DNA of 64,000 bases. It comes from Notamacropus eugenii (Eukaryota > Chordata > Mammalia > Diprotodontia > Macropodidae). The first letter of the stretch is position 1; each line of letters begins with the position of its first letter. Position numbers and translations under genes: made by a program. The stretch spans positions 259,743,008-259,807,007 of the forward strand of contig NC_092872.1 of the NCBI RefSeq assembly GCF_028372415.1. Reading direction: 5' to 3'. The notes beneath the pieces were generated by a model. The model did no database searches. It had not been told where the DNA came from and saw only the letters and a program-made list of their open reading frames with translations. Of this stretch, positions 15,332 through 28,341 are shown in pieces.

Positions 15332-16357
15332 CTGAATTGGACAAAGAAAGGAAAAACATGGTAAGAATCAATGCTTTCATACAACTGCGGACTAAGGGCT
15401 AGTTTCTAAAATACCTAGTTTGCCCCACCCGCCATCTTACAGAAGAGAAACATGATATGCCCAAGGTCACACAGGAGTAAGAAGAAGCAGGAATTGGAAC
15501 CAGTTTCTCTGACCCCAAATCTAGTACTTTCTGTGCTCAGGATTCTTTGGATACTTGGATACACCTCTTTATGGAGGTGATGGCTTTGTGACTTGACAGC
15601 CTTGTGTTACAGAAAGAATAAAGTTAGAAGTCAAAGCACTAGGGTTCCAATCCAGCTTGCACAACTTATTACCTGGGTGACTCTGGCAGGACACAACCGA
15701 GGGTCACCTGTCTGTTAAGACATGTCCTGGGGGAGATTCTTTTGGAACAGAAAACCCAGATGCTCCCATACTGAATTATGGTGGGTTTAAATCTTGCCTC
15801 AGACACTTACTAGCTGTGTGACCCTGAGCAGGCTCTTCATTTGCCTGCCTTTTTCCTCATCTGTGATATGAGAACCTCCAGGTCCCTTCTCCCTGTTCCA
15901 TAGGGAAGCTGGCCCTGGAGTCCCTAGTCTGCAAGAAGGTGACTCAGGGTTTCTGGATCTGATGTTTGTTGTCAAGAGTTCCCCTAAGCCTGTAACTCAC
16001 TTCCAGGGAAGCCTCTGACCAACTGCCCTTCCAGGGTGTGTTTTTTAGGCAGGAAGGCAAACCACACTGGGCCCCAAATCTGTCTTGTCACCCTACCTCA
16101 GCATGTTCAGACCCAGACCCAGACATGTGGGAAAGAGTTCTGAGAAAGAAGGGAAAAAAAGAGTCCCAAAGGAAAGTTGGTTTTATGGAGCTTTTTCTAC
16201 AGGAATTGAAAAAAAAAATCCTAGTACTGGCTCTTTGAACAGGTGGGCAAGCAGCAGGTGGGCCCTGGAAATGTCTCTCTAAGGCCTGGACTATGGGGGT
16301 TGGGAGAGACCCCAGCCTTCTTCTGAGCATTTATGACTCAAGCCGAACAATCACTTT
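15332..16357. other. HK1 intron 14, right of exon 15
   Basis: SINE pieces at about 15440-15540 (reverse), 15600-15700 and 15780-15860 (forward). Otherwise plain intron sequence up to the half-L1 insertion site. Confidence 0.8.
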
Positions 16358-16370
16358 AGAATCATGGAAA
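16358..16370 (+). repeat. Target-site duplication, left copy
   Basis: agaatcatggaaa, identical to 19150-19162 on the far side of the half-L1 element. Thirteen of thirteen bases match, implying a recent insertion. Confidence 0.92.
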
Positions 16371-17057
16371 GGAGGCGGAGCCAAGATGGCGGAGTAGAAA
16401 GACGCACATACACATAGCTCCAAACCCACAACCCACAGAACGGCTAGAGGGGAGTAACTCACGGCGAATTCTGCACCCAGAGGCCACAGAATATTGGAGC
16501 GAGGGAGATTTCTGTTCCGGAGAGACCTGCAAACCTCTCGCGGGGGGTCCTTCGCGCTGTGGACTGGGTGCTGGGACTGGGAGCTGAGTGCAGCCCTGCA
16601 GCGGCCGCGACACCATGAGGAAAAGATCCGAGCGGGCTACGGAGACGGGATCTCCAGCAGCGGCACAAGCCCCCCCACCCACAGGTGACGAGGGTCGGTG
16701 AGAGAGTCTCTTTGGCGGGTCGAGAGGGGAGTGGGATGTCCCCATGGCTCGGGCCCCCCCGGGAGATAGAAGCTGAGAGGCGGCTGCAGACAGGGGCTCC
16801 CCAAGCGGGCGGGAGCCTGGATCCATTGTGGAAGGTCTGTGCATAAACCCCTGAGGGAACGGTGCCTGAGAGGCGGCCCTGCCCCAACCTGACCATCTGA
16901 ACTTAATTCTCACACTGAATAGCAGCCCTGCCCCCGCCAAAAGCCCTAAGGCGGGAAGCAGCATTTGAATCTCAGTCCCCAAACGCTGGCTGGGAGGATC
17001 AGGAGGTGAGGTGGGTGTGAGGAGAATATTCAGAGGTCAAGCCACTGGCTGGGGAGA
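16371..17057 (+). promoter_or_regulatory. Half-L1 5' UTR, presumed internal promoter
   Basis: 687 bp, G+C-rich, with several CpGs, preceding ORF1. In L1 elements this region carries the Pol II promoter that starts at base one of the element; the conserved first 24 bases fit that. On the minus strand a frame is open for 206 codons (16982-16362); see findings. Confidence 0.6.
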
Positions 17058-18146
17058 ATGCCCAGAAAAGGGAAAAGAAATAAAACTATTGAAGGGTACT
17101 TTCTCGGAGAAAAGACACTTCCTCCCTTCCTTTCTGACGAGGAAGAACAATGCTTACCATCAGGCAAAGACACAGAAATCAAGGATTCTGTGCCCCAGCC
17201 CACCCAATGGGCTCAGGCCATGGAAGAGCTCAAAAAGAATTTTGAAAATCAAGTTAGAGAGGTGGAGGAAAAACTGGGAAGAGAAATGAGAGGGATGAAA
17301 GAGAAGCATGAAAAGCAGATCAGCTCCCTGCTAAAGGAGAACCAAAAAAATGTTGAAGAAATTAACACCTTGAAAACTAGCCTAACTCAATTGGCAAAAG
17401 AGGTTCAAAAAGCCAATGAGGAGAAGAATGCTTTCAAAAGCAGAATTAGCCAAATGGAAAAGGAGATTCAAAAGCTCACTGAAGAAAATAGATCTTTCAA
17501 AACTGGAATGGCACAGATGGACGCTAAGGACTTTATGAGAAAGACAGATATCACAGAACATAGCAAGAAGATTCGAAAAATGGAAGATAATGTGAAATAT
17601 CTTATTGGAAAAACAACTGACCTGGAAAATAGAATCAGGAGAGACAATGTAAAAATTCTGGGACTACCTGAAAACCATGATCAGAAGAAGAGCCTAGACA
17701 TCATCTTCCATGAAATTATCAAGGAAAACTGCCCTGAGATTCTAGAACCAGAAGGCAAAATAAATATTCAAGGAATCCGAAGAACACCACATGAAAGAGA
17801 TCCAAAAAGAGAAACTCCTAGGAGCATTGTGGCCAAATTCCAGAATTCCCAGGTGAAAGAGAAAATATTGCAAGCAGCTAGAAAGAAACAATTCAAGTAT
17901 TGTGGAAATACAATCAGGATAACACAAGATCTAGCACCCTCTACATTAAGGTATCGAAGGGAATGGAATAGGATATTCCAGAAGTCAAAGGAACTAGGAC
18001 TAAAACCAAGAATCACCTACCCAGCAAAACTGAGTATAATACTTCAGGAGAAAAAATGGTCTTTCAGTGAAATAGAGGATTTTCAAATTTTCTTGATGAA
18101 AAGACCAGAGCTGGAAAGAAAATTTGACTTTCTAACACAAGAATGA
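17058..18146 (+). CDS. L1-type ORF1 protein, intact, 362 aa
   Basis: Nucleic-acid-binding chaperone of L1-class retrotransposons, which forms trimers on element RNA. Basic start MPRKGKRNKTIEGYF; coiled coil about residues 52-190 (many Lys/Glu heptads such as QISSLLKENQKNVEEINTLK); RRM core about 195-285 with NVKILGLPEN (197-206) and PRSIVAKFQNSQVKEKIL (254-271); C-terminal domain about 286-362 with RITQDLAPSTLRYRREWNRI and RITYPAKLSIIL. The frame is unbroken to TGA at 18144-18146. Two usable start contexts are possible, but M1 gives the standard N-terminus. No ORF2 follows, so mobility would depend on L1 enzymes in trans. Confidence 0.93.
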   Translation: MPRKGKRNKTIEGYFLGEKTLPPFLSDEEEQCLPSGKDTEIKDSVPQPTQWAQAMEELKKNFENQVREVEEKLGREMRGMKEKHEKQISSLLKENQKNVEEINTLKTSLTQLAKEVQKANEEKNAFKSRISQMEKEIQKLTEENRSFKTGMAQMDAKDFMRKTDITEHSKKIRKMEDNVKYLIGKTTDLENRIRRDNVKILGLPENHDQKKSLDIIFHEIIKENCPEILEPEGKINIQGIRRTPHERDPKRETPRSIVAKFQNSQVKEKILQAARKKQFKYCGNTIRITQDLAPSTLRYRREWNRIFQKSKELGLKPRITYPAKLSIILQEKKWSFSEIEDFQIFLMKRPELERKFDFLTQE

Positions 18147-18589
18147 AGAGAACCATGAAAAGGTGAACAGCAAAGAGAAGTCATAAGGGACTTACTAAAG
18201 TTGAACTGTTTACATTCCTACATGGAAAGACAATATTTGTAACTCTTGAAACATTTCAGTATCTGGGTACTGGGTGGGAGTACATACACACACATGCACA
18301 CACGCACACATACATAGAGGCAGAGTGCACAGAGTGATTTGAAGAGGATGGGATCATATCTTAAAAAAAAAAAATGAAATCAAGCAGTGAGAGAGAAATA
18401 TTGGGAGGAGAAAGGGAGAAGTTGAATGGGGCAAATTATCTCTCATAAAAGAGGCAAGCAAAAGACTTACTAGTGGAGGGATAAAGAGGGGAGGCAAGAG
18501 AAAAACATGAGGTCTACTCTCATCACATTCCACGAAAGGAAAGGATAAAATGCACACTCATTTTGATAGGAAAACCTATCTCATAATAC

Positions 18590-18745
18590 AGGAGAGTGGG
18601 GGACAGGGGCACAAGCAGGGTGGAGGGGAGGATGGAGGGGAGGGCATGGGGAGGAGAATGCAATCCGAGGTCGGCACTCATGGGGAGGGAAAGGATCTTA
18701 AGAGAATAGAAGTAATGGGGGACAGGATAGGATGGAGGGAAATAT
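18590..18745 (+). repeat. G-rich polypurine tract in half-L1 3' part
   Basis: Clusters of GGGG and GGAGGGG (for example gtgggggacaggggcac and tggaggggagg). L1 3' UTRs of many mammals carry such a tract, and it can form G-quadruplexes. Confidence 0.7.
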
Positions 18746-19149
18746 AGTTAGTCCCATACAACACAACTAGTATGGAAATCATTTGCAAAACTAAACAGAT
18801 ATGGCCTATATTGAATTGCTTGTCTTCCAAGGGGAAGGGGTGGAGAGGGTGGGAGCTAAAGAAGTTGGAACTCAAAGTGTTAGGATCAACTGTAATGTTC
18901 TTACCACTGGGAAATAAGAAATACAGGTTAAGGGGTTAAGAAAGCTATCTGGCCCTACAGGACAAAAGAGAAGACGGAGACAAGGGCAGGGAGGGAGGAT
19001 AGAGGAGAGAACAGATTGGTCACAGGGGCAACTAGAATGCTTGGGTTTGGGGGGGGAGGGGAGAAAAGGGGAGAAAATTTGTAACCCAAAATTTTGTGAA
19101 AATAAATGTTAAAAGTTAAATAAAAAATTAAATTAAATTTAAAAAAAAA

Positions 19150-19162
19150 AGAATCATGGAAA
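19150..19162 (+). repeat. Target-site duplication, right copy
   Basis: agaatcatggaaa directly after the A-run of the half-L1 element; the first A could belong to the tail. Confidence 0.92.
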
Positions 19163-21565
19163 AATTGGTCTTGCTCCCTTCCTTCCCTTATCCCCTGGGA
19201 AATAAACAGCAAGCAACGTTGTCCTGAGGATGAACACCAGGGTGGGTTCTTGGTCAACCAGTTCTTGAAAGCAGTGTTGTGGAGATGCAAAGAAGCCCAG
19301 AGGTCATCTGGGCCAACTCTGCCCTCTAATGGATGAGCAAAGTGAGGCTGGAGAGGATGAGGCATGGTAAGGCAATCTTGACACCCACCATAATAAATAC
19401 TGTCTTCATAGATGTCTGTCTTCTGCTTATAACACTGACTCATTCGCCCAAGCACCTGACATAAAGCCTTTCACCAAGGAGGCACTTAATAAACCTTTGA
19501 TTATTTTCAACTAGCATTTATTAAGCACCTATTATATGCCAGGTCCTATGTCTGTGTACCAGGCACCAAACATTGGGCTTTGTACATAGGAGGCAGTAAA
19601 TAAATGCTGGATTATCTTCACTGAGTATTTATTGATATATATTACGTAATGTAATAATATATATTAACATATATATGCAAGGCCCTACCTATATCCATAC
19701 TCCCAGCACCAAGCAAAGGGCCTTGTACACAGAAGGCATTTAGTAAATATTTAATTATCTTTTACAAGCATCTATTATCCACAAGGCCCTATGTTCATAC
19801 TCTCAGCACCAGGAAAGGGCCTTGTATACAGAAGATATTTGAAAAATGTTTAATTATCTTCAGTAAGCATTTTTTAAGCACCTATTAGCCACTAGGCCCT
19901 TTATGGATGCTCTTAGCACCAAGCAAAGGGCCTTGTACCCAAAGTTATTATAGGCAAAGCTGTATGCTACGTGCCAGGTTTCCAAAGATAAAATAAAACT
20001 AGGCCTTGATCTCCAGAAGTTTATATTCTGCTATTCAGAAAGAAGGCCGCTTAATAAATGTTGAATTACATTGAACTAGCTGATATCCCTTAAATAGCAG
20101 ACCACATGGTACACTGGAGGACCTGGGTTCTAATCCTGCCTCTGACCTTACTACCTGGTGTTTGCAATTCACACATTATCTCTCTGGGCCTCAGTTTCCT
20201 CATCTGTAAAAGAAAGGTGTTGCACTACATGACCTCTGAGGTCCCCTTCAACTCAAGATCAATAACTTCGATATAAATGTACTCCAATGTATCCATGATC
20301 TTACTGACATGGAAATTCCCTGCGAAAGCTCAAAATGGCAACCTTTCCATGCCTCCTCTTCTGGAGAAATTCATCCATGCCTTCCCATAAAATCACCACA
20401 TGAGGTCTGCCCAAGGATCTTGGGGTCTTTTCTTGCCTCTCCCAGCTGACCAAGGAACCACACACAGTGAGTACTTAATACATGTTCAATTGACTCTTTA
20501 ATTCAAACTCAGCCCAAATTCTCCAGATAAGCTCTACAGTGGCTTTAAAATTCATATCTTTAGAAAGAGACTTTATAAACCACATGGAGCAGAGAATGTT
20601 AGAACAAAAAGGCCAGGGGGCAGAAGCAGTGTCCTTTGGCTAAAGGATGAAGTCTCGTGAGTGTCTAGTAGCTCCTACACCTTGTTTTCCCCAGGTCTCA
20701 CATACTTAATGATCTTCTGCTGGCCTTTGGTTGCCAAAGTTGGCCTGGAGTCAGGAAGTCCTGAGTTCAAATCTGCCTTCAGACACTTACTGGCTGTGAG
20801 ACCCTGACCAAGTCACTTAATCTCTACTTACCTCAGTTTGCTCAACTAAAAATATCTTGTTGTGAGGATGAGATGTGCTAATATTTATAAAAAGTACAGT
20901 GCCTTGCATACAGTAGGGGTCCTATAAATGCTTATTCCCTATCCCTTTTCCACTGTCCTCCATCACAGGATTTCTCTGGTCTAGCCCTCCGTATATACTT
21001 CAGCCACCAGAACTAATGTACCCTATGTCCTAGCAATCCCATAAATCAATCCCCCACAAAAGTGTGATCAAATAAGGACTCAGTGAAAGAACTGGCATGT
21101 GACTCTTGGAGGAGATGGGTTAGATTTACTCGCCAATGTAGACTTTGAAGTCCAAGAAAAATTTCCTATCTGTGAAAGCTGTCCAAAAAGTAGAATAGTA
21201 TGGCAAGAAAGGCGCTGCCCCTTGCCTTGGAGACCTTCACACAGAGGCTGAAGAGGACCCCTTACTGGGAGCACCACAGTAAGGATTCCTTTGGTGTATG
21301 GGTTGGACTGAGTGGCCATCGAGGACCCTTTCAATTCTCAGACTCTGGGATTCTAGGTCAACCAGAAGCTAATTGTTTAATAAACTATCTCTTCAAGGGC
21401 ACGTGTCTTTGAAAACACCAGGAGAAAACACAAAGAAATCCTACCCTACGAATAACTGAAGGGCTGTTATGATATTTGGGGTAAGTGAAGCGTTATGGGC
21501 ACACCTCCAAGGATACCAGAATGAGGACTCCCCACACACGTCCACAGCCTATAAGCCAGACTGGC
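19163..21565. other. HK1 intron 14, middle part
   Basis: After the half-L1: an L2 tail, the tandem array at 19497-19950, SINE copies at about 20095-20280 and 20745-20935, and otherwise plain sequence with no exon-like signal. Confidence 0.8.
19497..19950 (+). repeat. Diverged tandem array of about 100-140 bp units
   Basis: Four successive copies of a unit resembling an L2/L3 tail: attatcttcactaagcattt, then attaagcacctatta, ggccctatgt, ctctcagcaccaagcaaagg and gccttgtacacagaaggcat. Copy starts are near 19497, 19609, 19756 and 19856. One copy carries an A/T insert (19625-19680). Confidence 0.75.
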
Positions 21566-21583
21566 AATAACTACTGGGCTAAT

Positions 21584-22272
21584 TTTTAGATGCTATGGGA
21601 CTATTAAGTGACTGTTTTTCTGAGTTTAACTCCAGGTATGAATGGCAAGAAAGGCAGTCTGAGCCTCCAATCCATGATGCCAGTAAGCTGGTGAGATGCT
21701 GGTATGAACTGCAAAAGGTGATCTCATTAGAAGGGTGGGAGAGCGGCTATTCAGCCTGGGCTGAGGTAGGATTCTCCTGACTCAAATTTCCCCACTGACA
21801 CCTGGCAGACTTTAAGCCTGACTGAATGCAAGTGGACAATCTAATCCTGCCTGGAATTGACACGAAGTTGGGGAGATATGGTATCCCTGCAATGTCCCTA
21901 CTCTTGGTGGCAATTTCCTATAGTCAAAAGGTTTGTGAACTTAATACCAGATCTATTAAATTATAGATTATGGGTAGAGGAACATCTGAGGCTGTCTAAA
22001 ATTAAGCTTTTAGGCATAGGACTTTAGACCAACAACAAGTTAGGGTCCTTTAATTCTTAGTAATACTGTGGAGACAATTAGGTCAAGAGCTTGTGAAGTT
22101 AGCAACATAAATATTATTTGTGTCTTAGCTGGTTAATGTTTTAAAAAAAAATTCTTTTGTGGTCCATATTGTAAATGCTTTAAAAAGATGTATCACCTGA
22201 CCAATAGTTTGAATTGTCTTATCTGTTATAAACTGTGTTAAAAATGAAAAATAAAATTTAATTATTAAAAAA
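21584..22272 (+). mobile_element. Unidentified A-tailed retro-insert, 0.69 kb
   Basis: Flanked by 18-bp repeats aataactactgggctaat (21566-21583) and aataattactgggctaat (22273-22290), one mismatch. It ends with an aataaaa signal at 22250-22256 and an A-run. This is the signature of L1-mediated retrotransposition in plus orientation, antisense to HK1. I do not recognise the sequence; a 61-codon frame at 21595-21780 matches nothing I know. It could be a retrocopy of an mRNA 3' end or an unlisted retroelement. Confidence 0.7.
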
Positions 22273-22280
22273 AATAATTA

Positions 22281-24000
<1,720 letters not shown>

Positions 24001-24096
24001 CTCTCTCCTTTTAATAGCTTCTCTCAGCAAGGTGGGCACATCTTGTCCTTCACAGTTGGATGCATTAAATCCCTTAGTCCATGTGAGCAAGATGCC
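24001..24096 (-). CDS. HK1: HK1 exon 13 (96 nt)
   Basis: Residues about 614-645: [20 protein letters not shown] then [13 protein letters not shown]620/K621 of the glucose site are kept. The segment after TKGF is more divergent than other exons: [11 protein letters not shown] replaces human KATDCVGHDVV, including a proline at about residue 634. Acceptor cttag, donor gtaaca. The frame is open and splice sites are normal, so nothing suggests decay. Confidence 0.95.
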
Positions 24097-25401
<1,305 letters not shown>

Positions 25402-25550
25402 CTCCTCCCCGGTGCCCTGCATCACTTCCTCAGGGATGGCGTAGATCTTGTTGTGCATTTCAGCACTTCTCTTCTTTCCACTGCGGATCTTTACCAGCAG
25501 GACCCGGAAGTTTGTGCCACCAAGGTCCAGGGCCAGGAAGTCTCCGCTCT
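25402..25550 (-). CDS. HK1: HK1 exon 11 (149 nt)
   Basis: Residues about 524-573, start of the catalytic C-half: [20 protein letters not shown], then [20 protein letters not shown] and [19 protein letters not shown] is the ATP-phosphate loop and contains the D532 equivalent. It has the same length and phase as exon 3. Acceptor gcag, donor gtgaga. Confidence 0.97.
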
Positions 25551-25939
25551 CTGCCAGGCATCAGAAAACAGGGGTATAAGGGTACCCTAACAGCCAGGCT
25601 ACTGCTCGCTCAGACACGCTCCCAGATTTCTGGAGGAAAGCTCAGACTGGAGAATGAGTGGTTCAAGGACACAGGCTGATGGTTCTCTCACACATACATA
25701 TGCACACATATACATGTGCATGCACACATGGACTGAGGACTTTTAGACCTTCCTCAGGCAGACACCTGAAGGGAGGAAGGGCCCTGAGATGATCCACTGA
25801 CATCTCTAAAGGGAATTCACAGAATTAATGGAGATGCCTGTTCTCCTTCTAGGAGAATGAAGAAGATGCGCTCCAGGTCCCCTGGGAAATAACAGGGGCA
25901 GGTGGGCTGATGGCCCCTCCCTCACCCAGAGGAGCTCAC
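25551..25939. other. HK1 intron 10
   Basis: 389 bp with an imperfect CA/TA-rich stretch at about 25686-25730. No other repeat. Confidence 0.9.
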
Positions 25940-26244
25940 CGGTTCCGTCGGGGGTGCCACAGACGAAGGACGGCAGCATCTTTACTTTGGCCGTTTCATT
26001 GGTGTTCTTCTGTAATCCAAGATCCATCTCTACCCGCATTCTGTTCTTCACCTGCAAGAGCTGCTCGTTGCTGAGCTTGAGAGGGGCCAGTATCTCCTCC
26101 ATCTGCCTGTGCTGCTCAGCCAGCCGATAGGCCACAGCGGTCACCATGGCAGCCCCCTTCCCACTCCCGCTCTCGGAGAGGATGAAGCGCACATCACAGT
26201 CAGGGACCAAGCGCCGCAGGGTCTTGTGGAATCGACGGGCATAG
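25940..26244 (-). CDS. HK1: HK1 exon 10 (305 nt), junction of the two halves
   Basis: Residues about 422-524, the linking exon. It ends the N-half ([20 protein letters not shown], then [20 protein letters not shown]) and begins the C-half ([33 protein letters not shown]). The long helix [20 protein letters not shown] connects the lobes. GSGKGAA is the phosphate-loop-like segment at the end of each half. It is the only long central exon without an equal-length partner, as expected at the fusion point of a duplicated gene. Acceptor cactag, donor gtgagc. Confidence 0.97.
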
Positions 26245-26491
26245 CTAGTGGTGTAGGGGGGACAACGTCATCAGACTCTGGGAACCAGTGTGGCACACGT
26301 CTCTCTACCCCCCACTGCCAACACCCCACAACTGTGCTATGATGCAAAGAGAAGAAAAAGGCATCTCAAAGATCACAGTTTATAGATTCTGCTTCACAGC
26401 CCTAAGAAATATTCAGAGCCTACTGAACAAGAGGGGACCATGTTGGGGGAAATTTTTTTCAAACCTAAATTATCTGCATTCAGTGTTTATA

Positions 26492-26577
26492 CAGGTTGTC
26501 CCAAAGGTGGTGTGTTACATTTTAGGAAGCTTCTAAGGTAGTAAAAATAAAACCACACCAAGACTTTTGGGTCACTC
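26492..26577. mobile_element. Mariner-like MITE, 86 bp
   Basis: Left end caggttgtcccaaagg with tggtgtg, right end (reverse complement) gagtgacccaaaag with tcttggtgtg, forming imperfect inverted repeats. TA lies on both sides (26490-26491, 26578-26579), the usual Tc1/mariner target duplication. No coding capacity. Confidence 0.65.
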
Positions 26578-27072
26578 TACTCTATAACACTACCTTGCAT
26601 TTATATGGAGCCTGGACAGTCTTGGCGGGAGAAAAAGGGACAGTGCACAGAGCATTGGACTTGGAGTCAGGAAGGCCTGAACCCATCTTCTGCCTTAGTG
26701 ATTTACTAACAGCGTGACTCTGGGTAAGTCACTGAATTTCTTGTGTTTTCCTCACCTGCAAAGTGGAGAAAATCACAGCTCTTTGCTCACAGGTTTGTTG
26801 TGAGATGATGCATGTCAAGTGGCTAGCGATTTATTATGATCATTATCATTGCTACAGCTTCCACAGACATCGTGCTTCTGTCTCAGAGTTTATCACTTTT
26901 CATCATGGGTCCTTTGGAATTGTCTTGAGTCACTGTCTAGACCACATACAAATGCTATCTACCCTCTATTTCTGGAAACTGGAAATAACTGGTGAGACCT
27001 TTGGTGGATCAAAAGGAATTAACCACATACATATATATATATATATGTAAAGTGCTTTAGTAACCTTCCAGT

Positions 27073-27121
27073 GCACCATCACCACCATCACCATCATCAT
27101 CATCATCATCATCATCATCAT
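27073..27121 (+). repeat. (CAT)n microsatellite
   Basis: caccatcaccaccatcacc grading into about ten uninterrupted CAT units. Confidence 0.95.
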
Positions 27122-28107
27122 GGAAAAACAAAAGGGAAGGCAGACAGGGGCCCATAAGGGTTATAAGGAGGTGAGGCCCAGGAGGACCTTAGGATGGTGA
27201 CTCAGATGCCTGAATCCAAGGTCCCTTAAGAAAATGGATTCTTCCTCAAAGACCTGGGACATCTCTCCACAGCACATTCTGCAATCGCTCCCAAGCACAA
27301 TTTCAGAGTTGAAAGGGACCTTGCCACCCTCCAGTCTAGCCCATTCCTGGAAAAAAAATTCTTTCAGTTTGTTTTTCCCTTTTGTTTTCAATAATAACAA
27401 TAATTAATTATGATGGCAAGAGCTAGCACGCACATTAAAAATCACTTTACATAGGATTAATTCATTTAATCTTGGATTAAAGACCTCCAGGTGAAGGGGA
27501 GCTCACTACCTCCCAAGGGATTCCACTCTGTGTTTGAATAGCTAAGAAGGCTTTCCTTAAATCTGCTTAAATCTGGCCCTTTTCCAATTTCACCCACTAT
27601 TCCTACTTCTGCCTTCTTGGGCTAAAGAGAGAAACAAGAGCTGGTAAAAAGAACACCAGGTTTGAAGAATCCTGGTTCCAACCTCTGGTCTAATCACTTT
27701 GCCTGGCTGAGCCTCAGCTTCCCACCCTGTAAAAAAGAGGGTGAGGCAGCGGATAGAGTACTAGTCCTGGAGTCAGGAAGATCTGAGTTCAAATCTGACC
27801 TCAGACATTCACTAGTTGTATGACTCTGGGTAAGTCACTTAACCTGGACTGCCCTCCCCAAAAAGAGGGGGAGGTAGAACTAGAGCTTCCAATGGCTATA
27901 TGACAAAACTTCTCTGTTAGTTTTCTAACCTGAGTACATTGTGCTATTTCATATCTGTTGGTGCTGGTTCTGACCAAACTGTCATCAGATCTCCACTATG
28001 CCTCTGGTTCTGCCTGCCTGCCTAATCAACCAATCAATCACTCAGTCAATTAATCTATAAGCAATGCTTGGCATATCAGTGGTTAGTTACAGAGATAGAA
28101 GACTCAC

Positions 28108-28341
28108 TGTGGATGAAACTTGTAAAGTGTCCCATCCACACCAATGGTGGTCCTCAGCCGAGTCACACCCTTGTTTTCTTTTAGGCGAGATAAGATGCCA
28201 GCCAACATGGCAGCCACCAGGTTGGCTGATCGATGTGAGACAATGGCACACACATGCTGGACAGAGACGCAATCTTCAGGGGATGGCTCCAAGCCAAGGT
28301 TGGTCAGGATTTCTTGGGCTCTTTGGAGGCCTTCCTTAGTT
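28108..28341 (-). CDS. HK1: HK1 exon 9 (234 nt)
   Basis: Residues about 344-422, the second lobe of the N-half: [20 protein letters not shown], then [20 protein letters not shown], ending [18 protein letters not shown] is the adenine-side signature of hexokinases. The final split codon CA joins C from exon 10, giving His where human HK1 has Gln. Acceptor ttatag, donor gtgagt. Confidence 0.97.

Larger units (their letters stand above)
16371..19149 (+). mobile_element. Half-L1 (HAL1-type) retrotransposon, full length
   Basis: Begins ggaggcggagccaagatggc, the usual start of a mammalian L1 5' UTR, and ends in an A-rich tail. Target-site duplication agaatcatggaaa is exact at 16358-16370 and 19150-19162. 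Parts: G+C-rich 5' UTR 16371-17057, open ORF1 17058-18146, non-coding 3' part 18147-19149 with a CA tract, a G-rich polypurine tract (18590-18745) and a run near the end. No endonuclease or reverse transcriptase frame exists, and only 1 kb follows ORF1, so this is not a truncated L1: it has both ends. HAL1 elements with this layout are known in mammals including opossum. It lies antisense to HK1 in intron 14. Confidence 0.88.
26245..28107. other. HK1 intron 9
   Basis: 1863 bp. A mariner-like MITE at 26492-26577, a SINE at about 26640-26850, (TA)n at 27030-27048, (CAT)n at 27073-27121, and SINE pieces at 27640-27730 and 27738-27870. Confidence 0.85.

Noticed and set aside
17011..17289. 92-codon plus frame overlapping ORF1 start
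   Set aside because: Out-of-frame shadow of the half-L1 ORF1.
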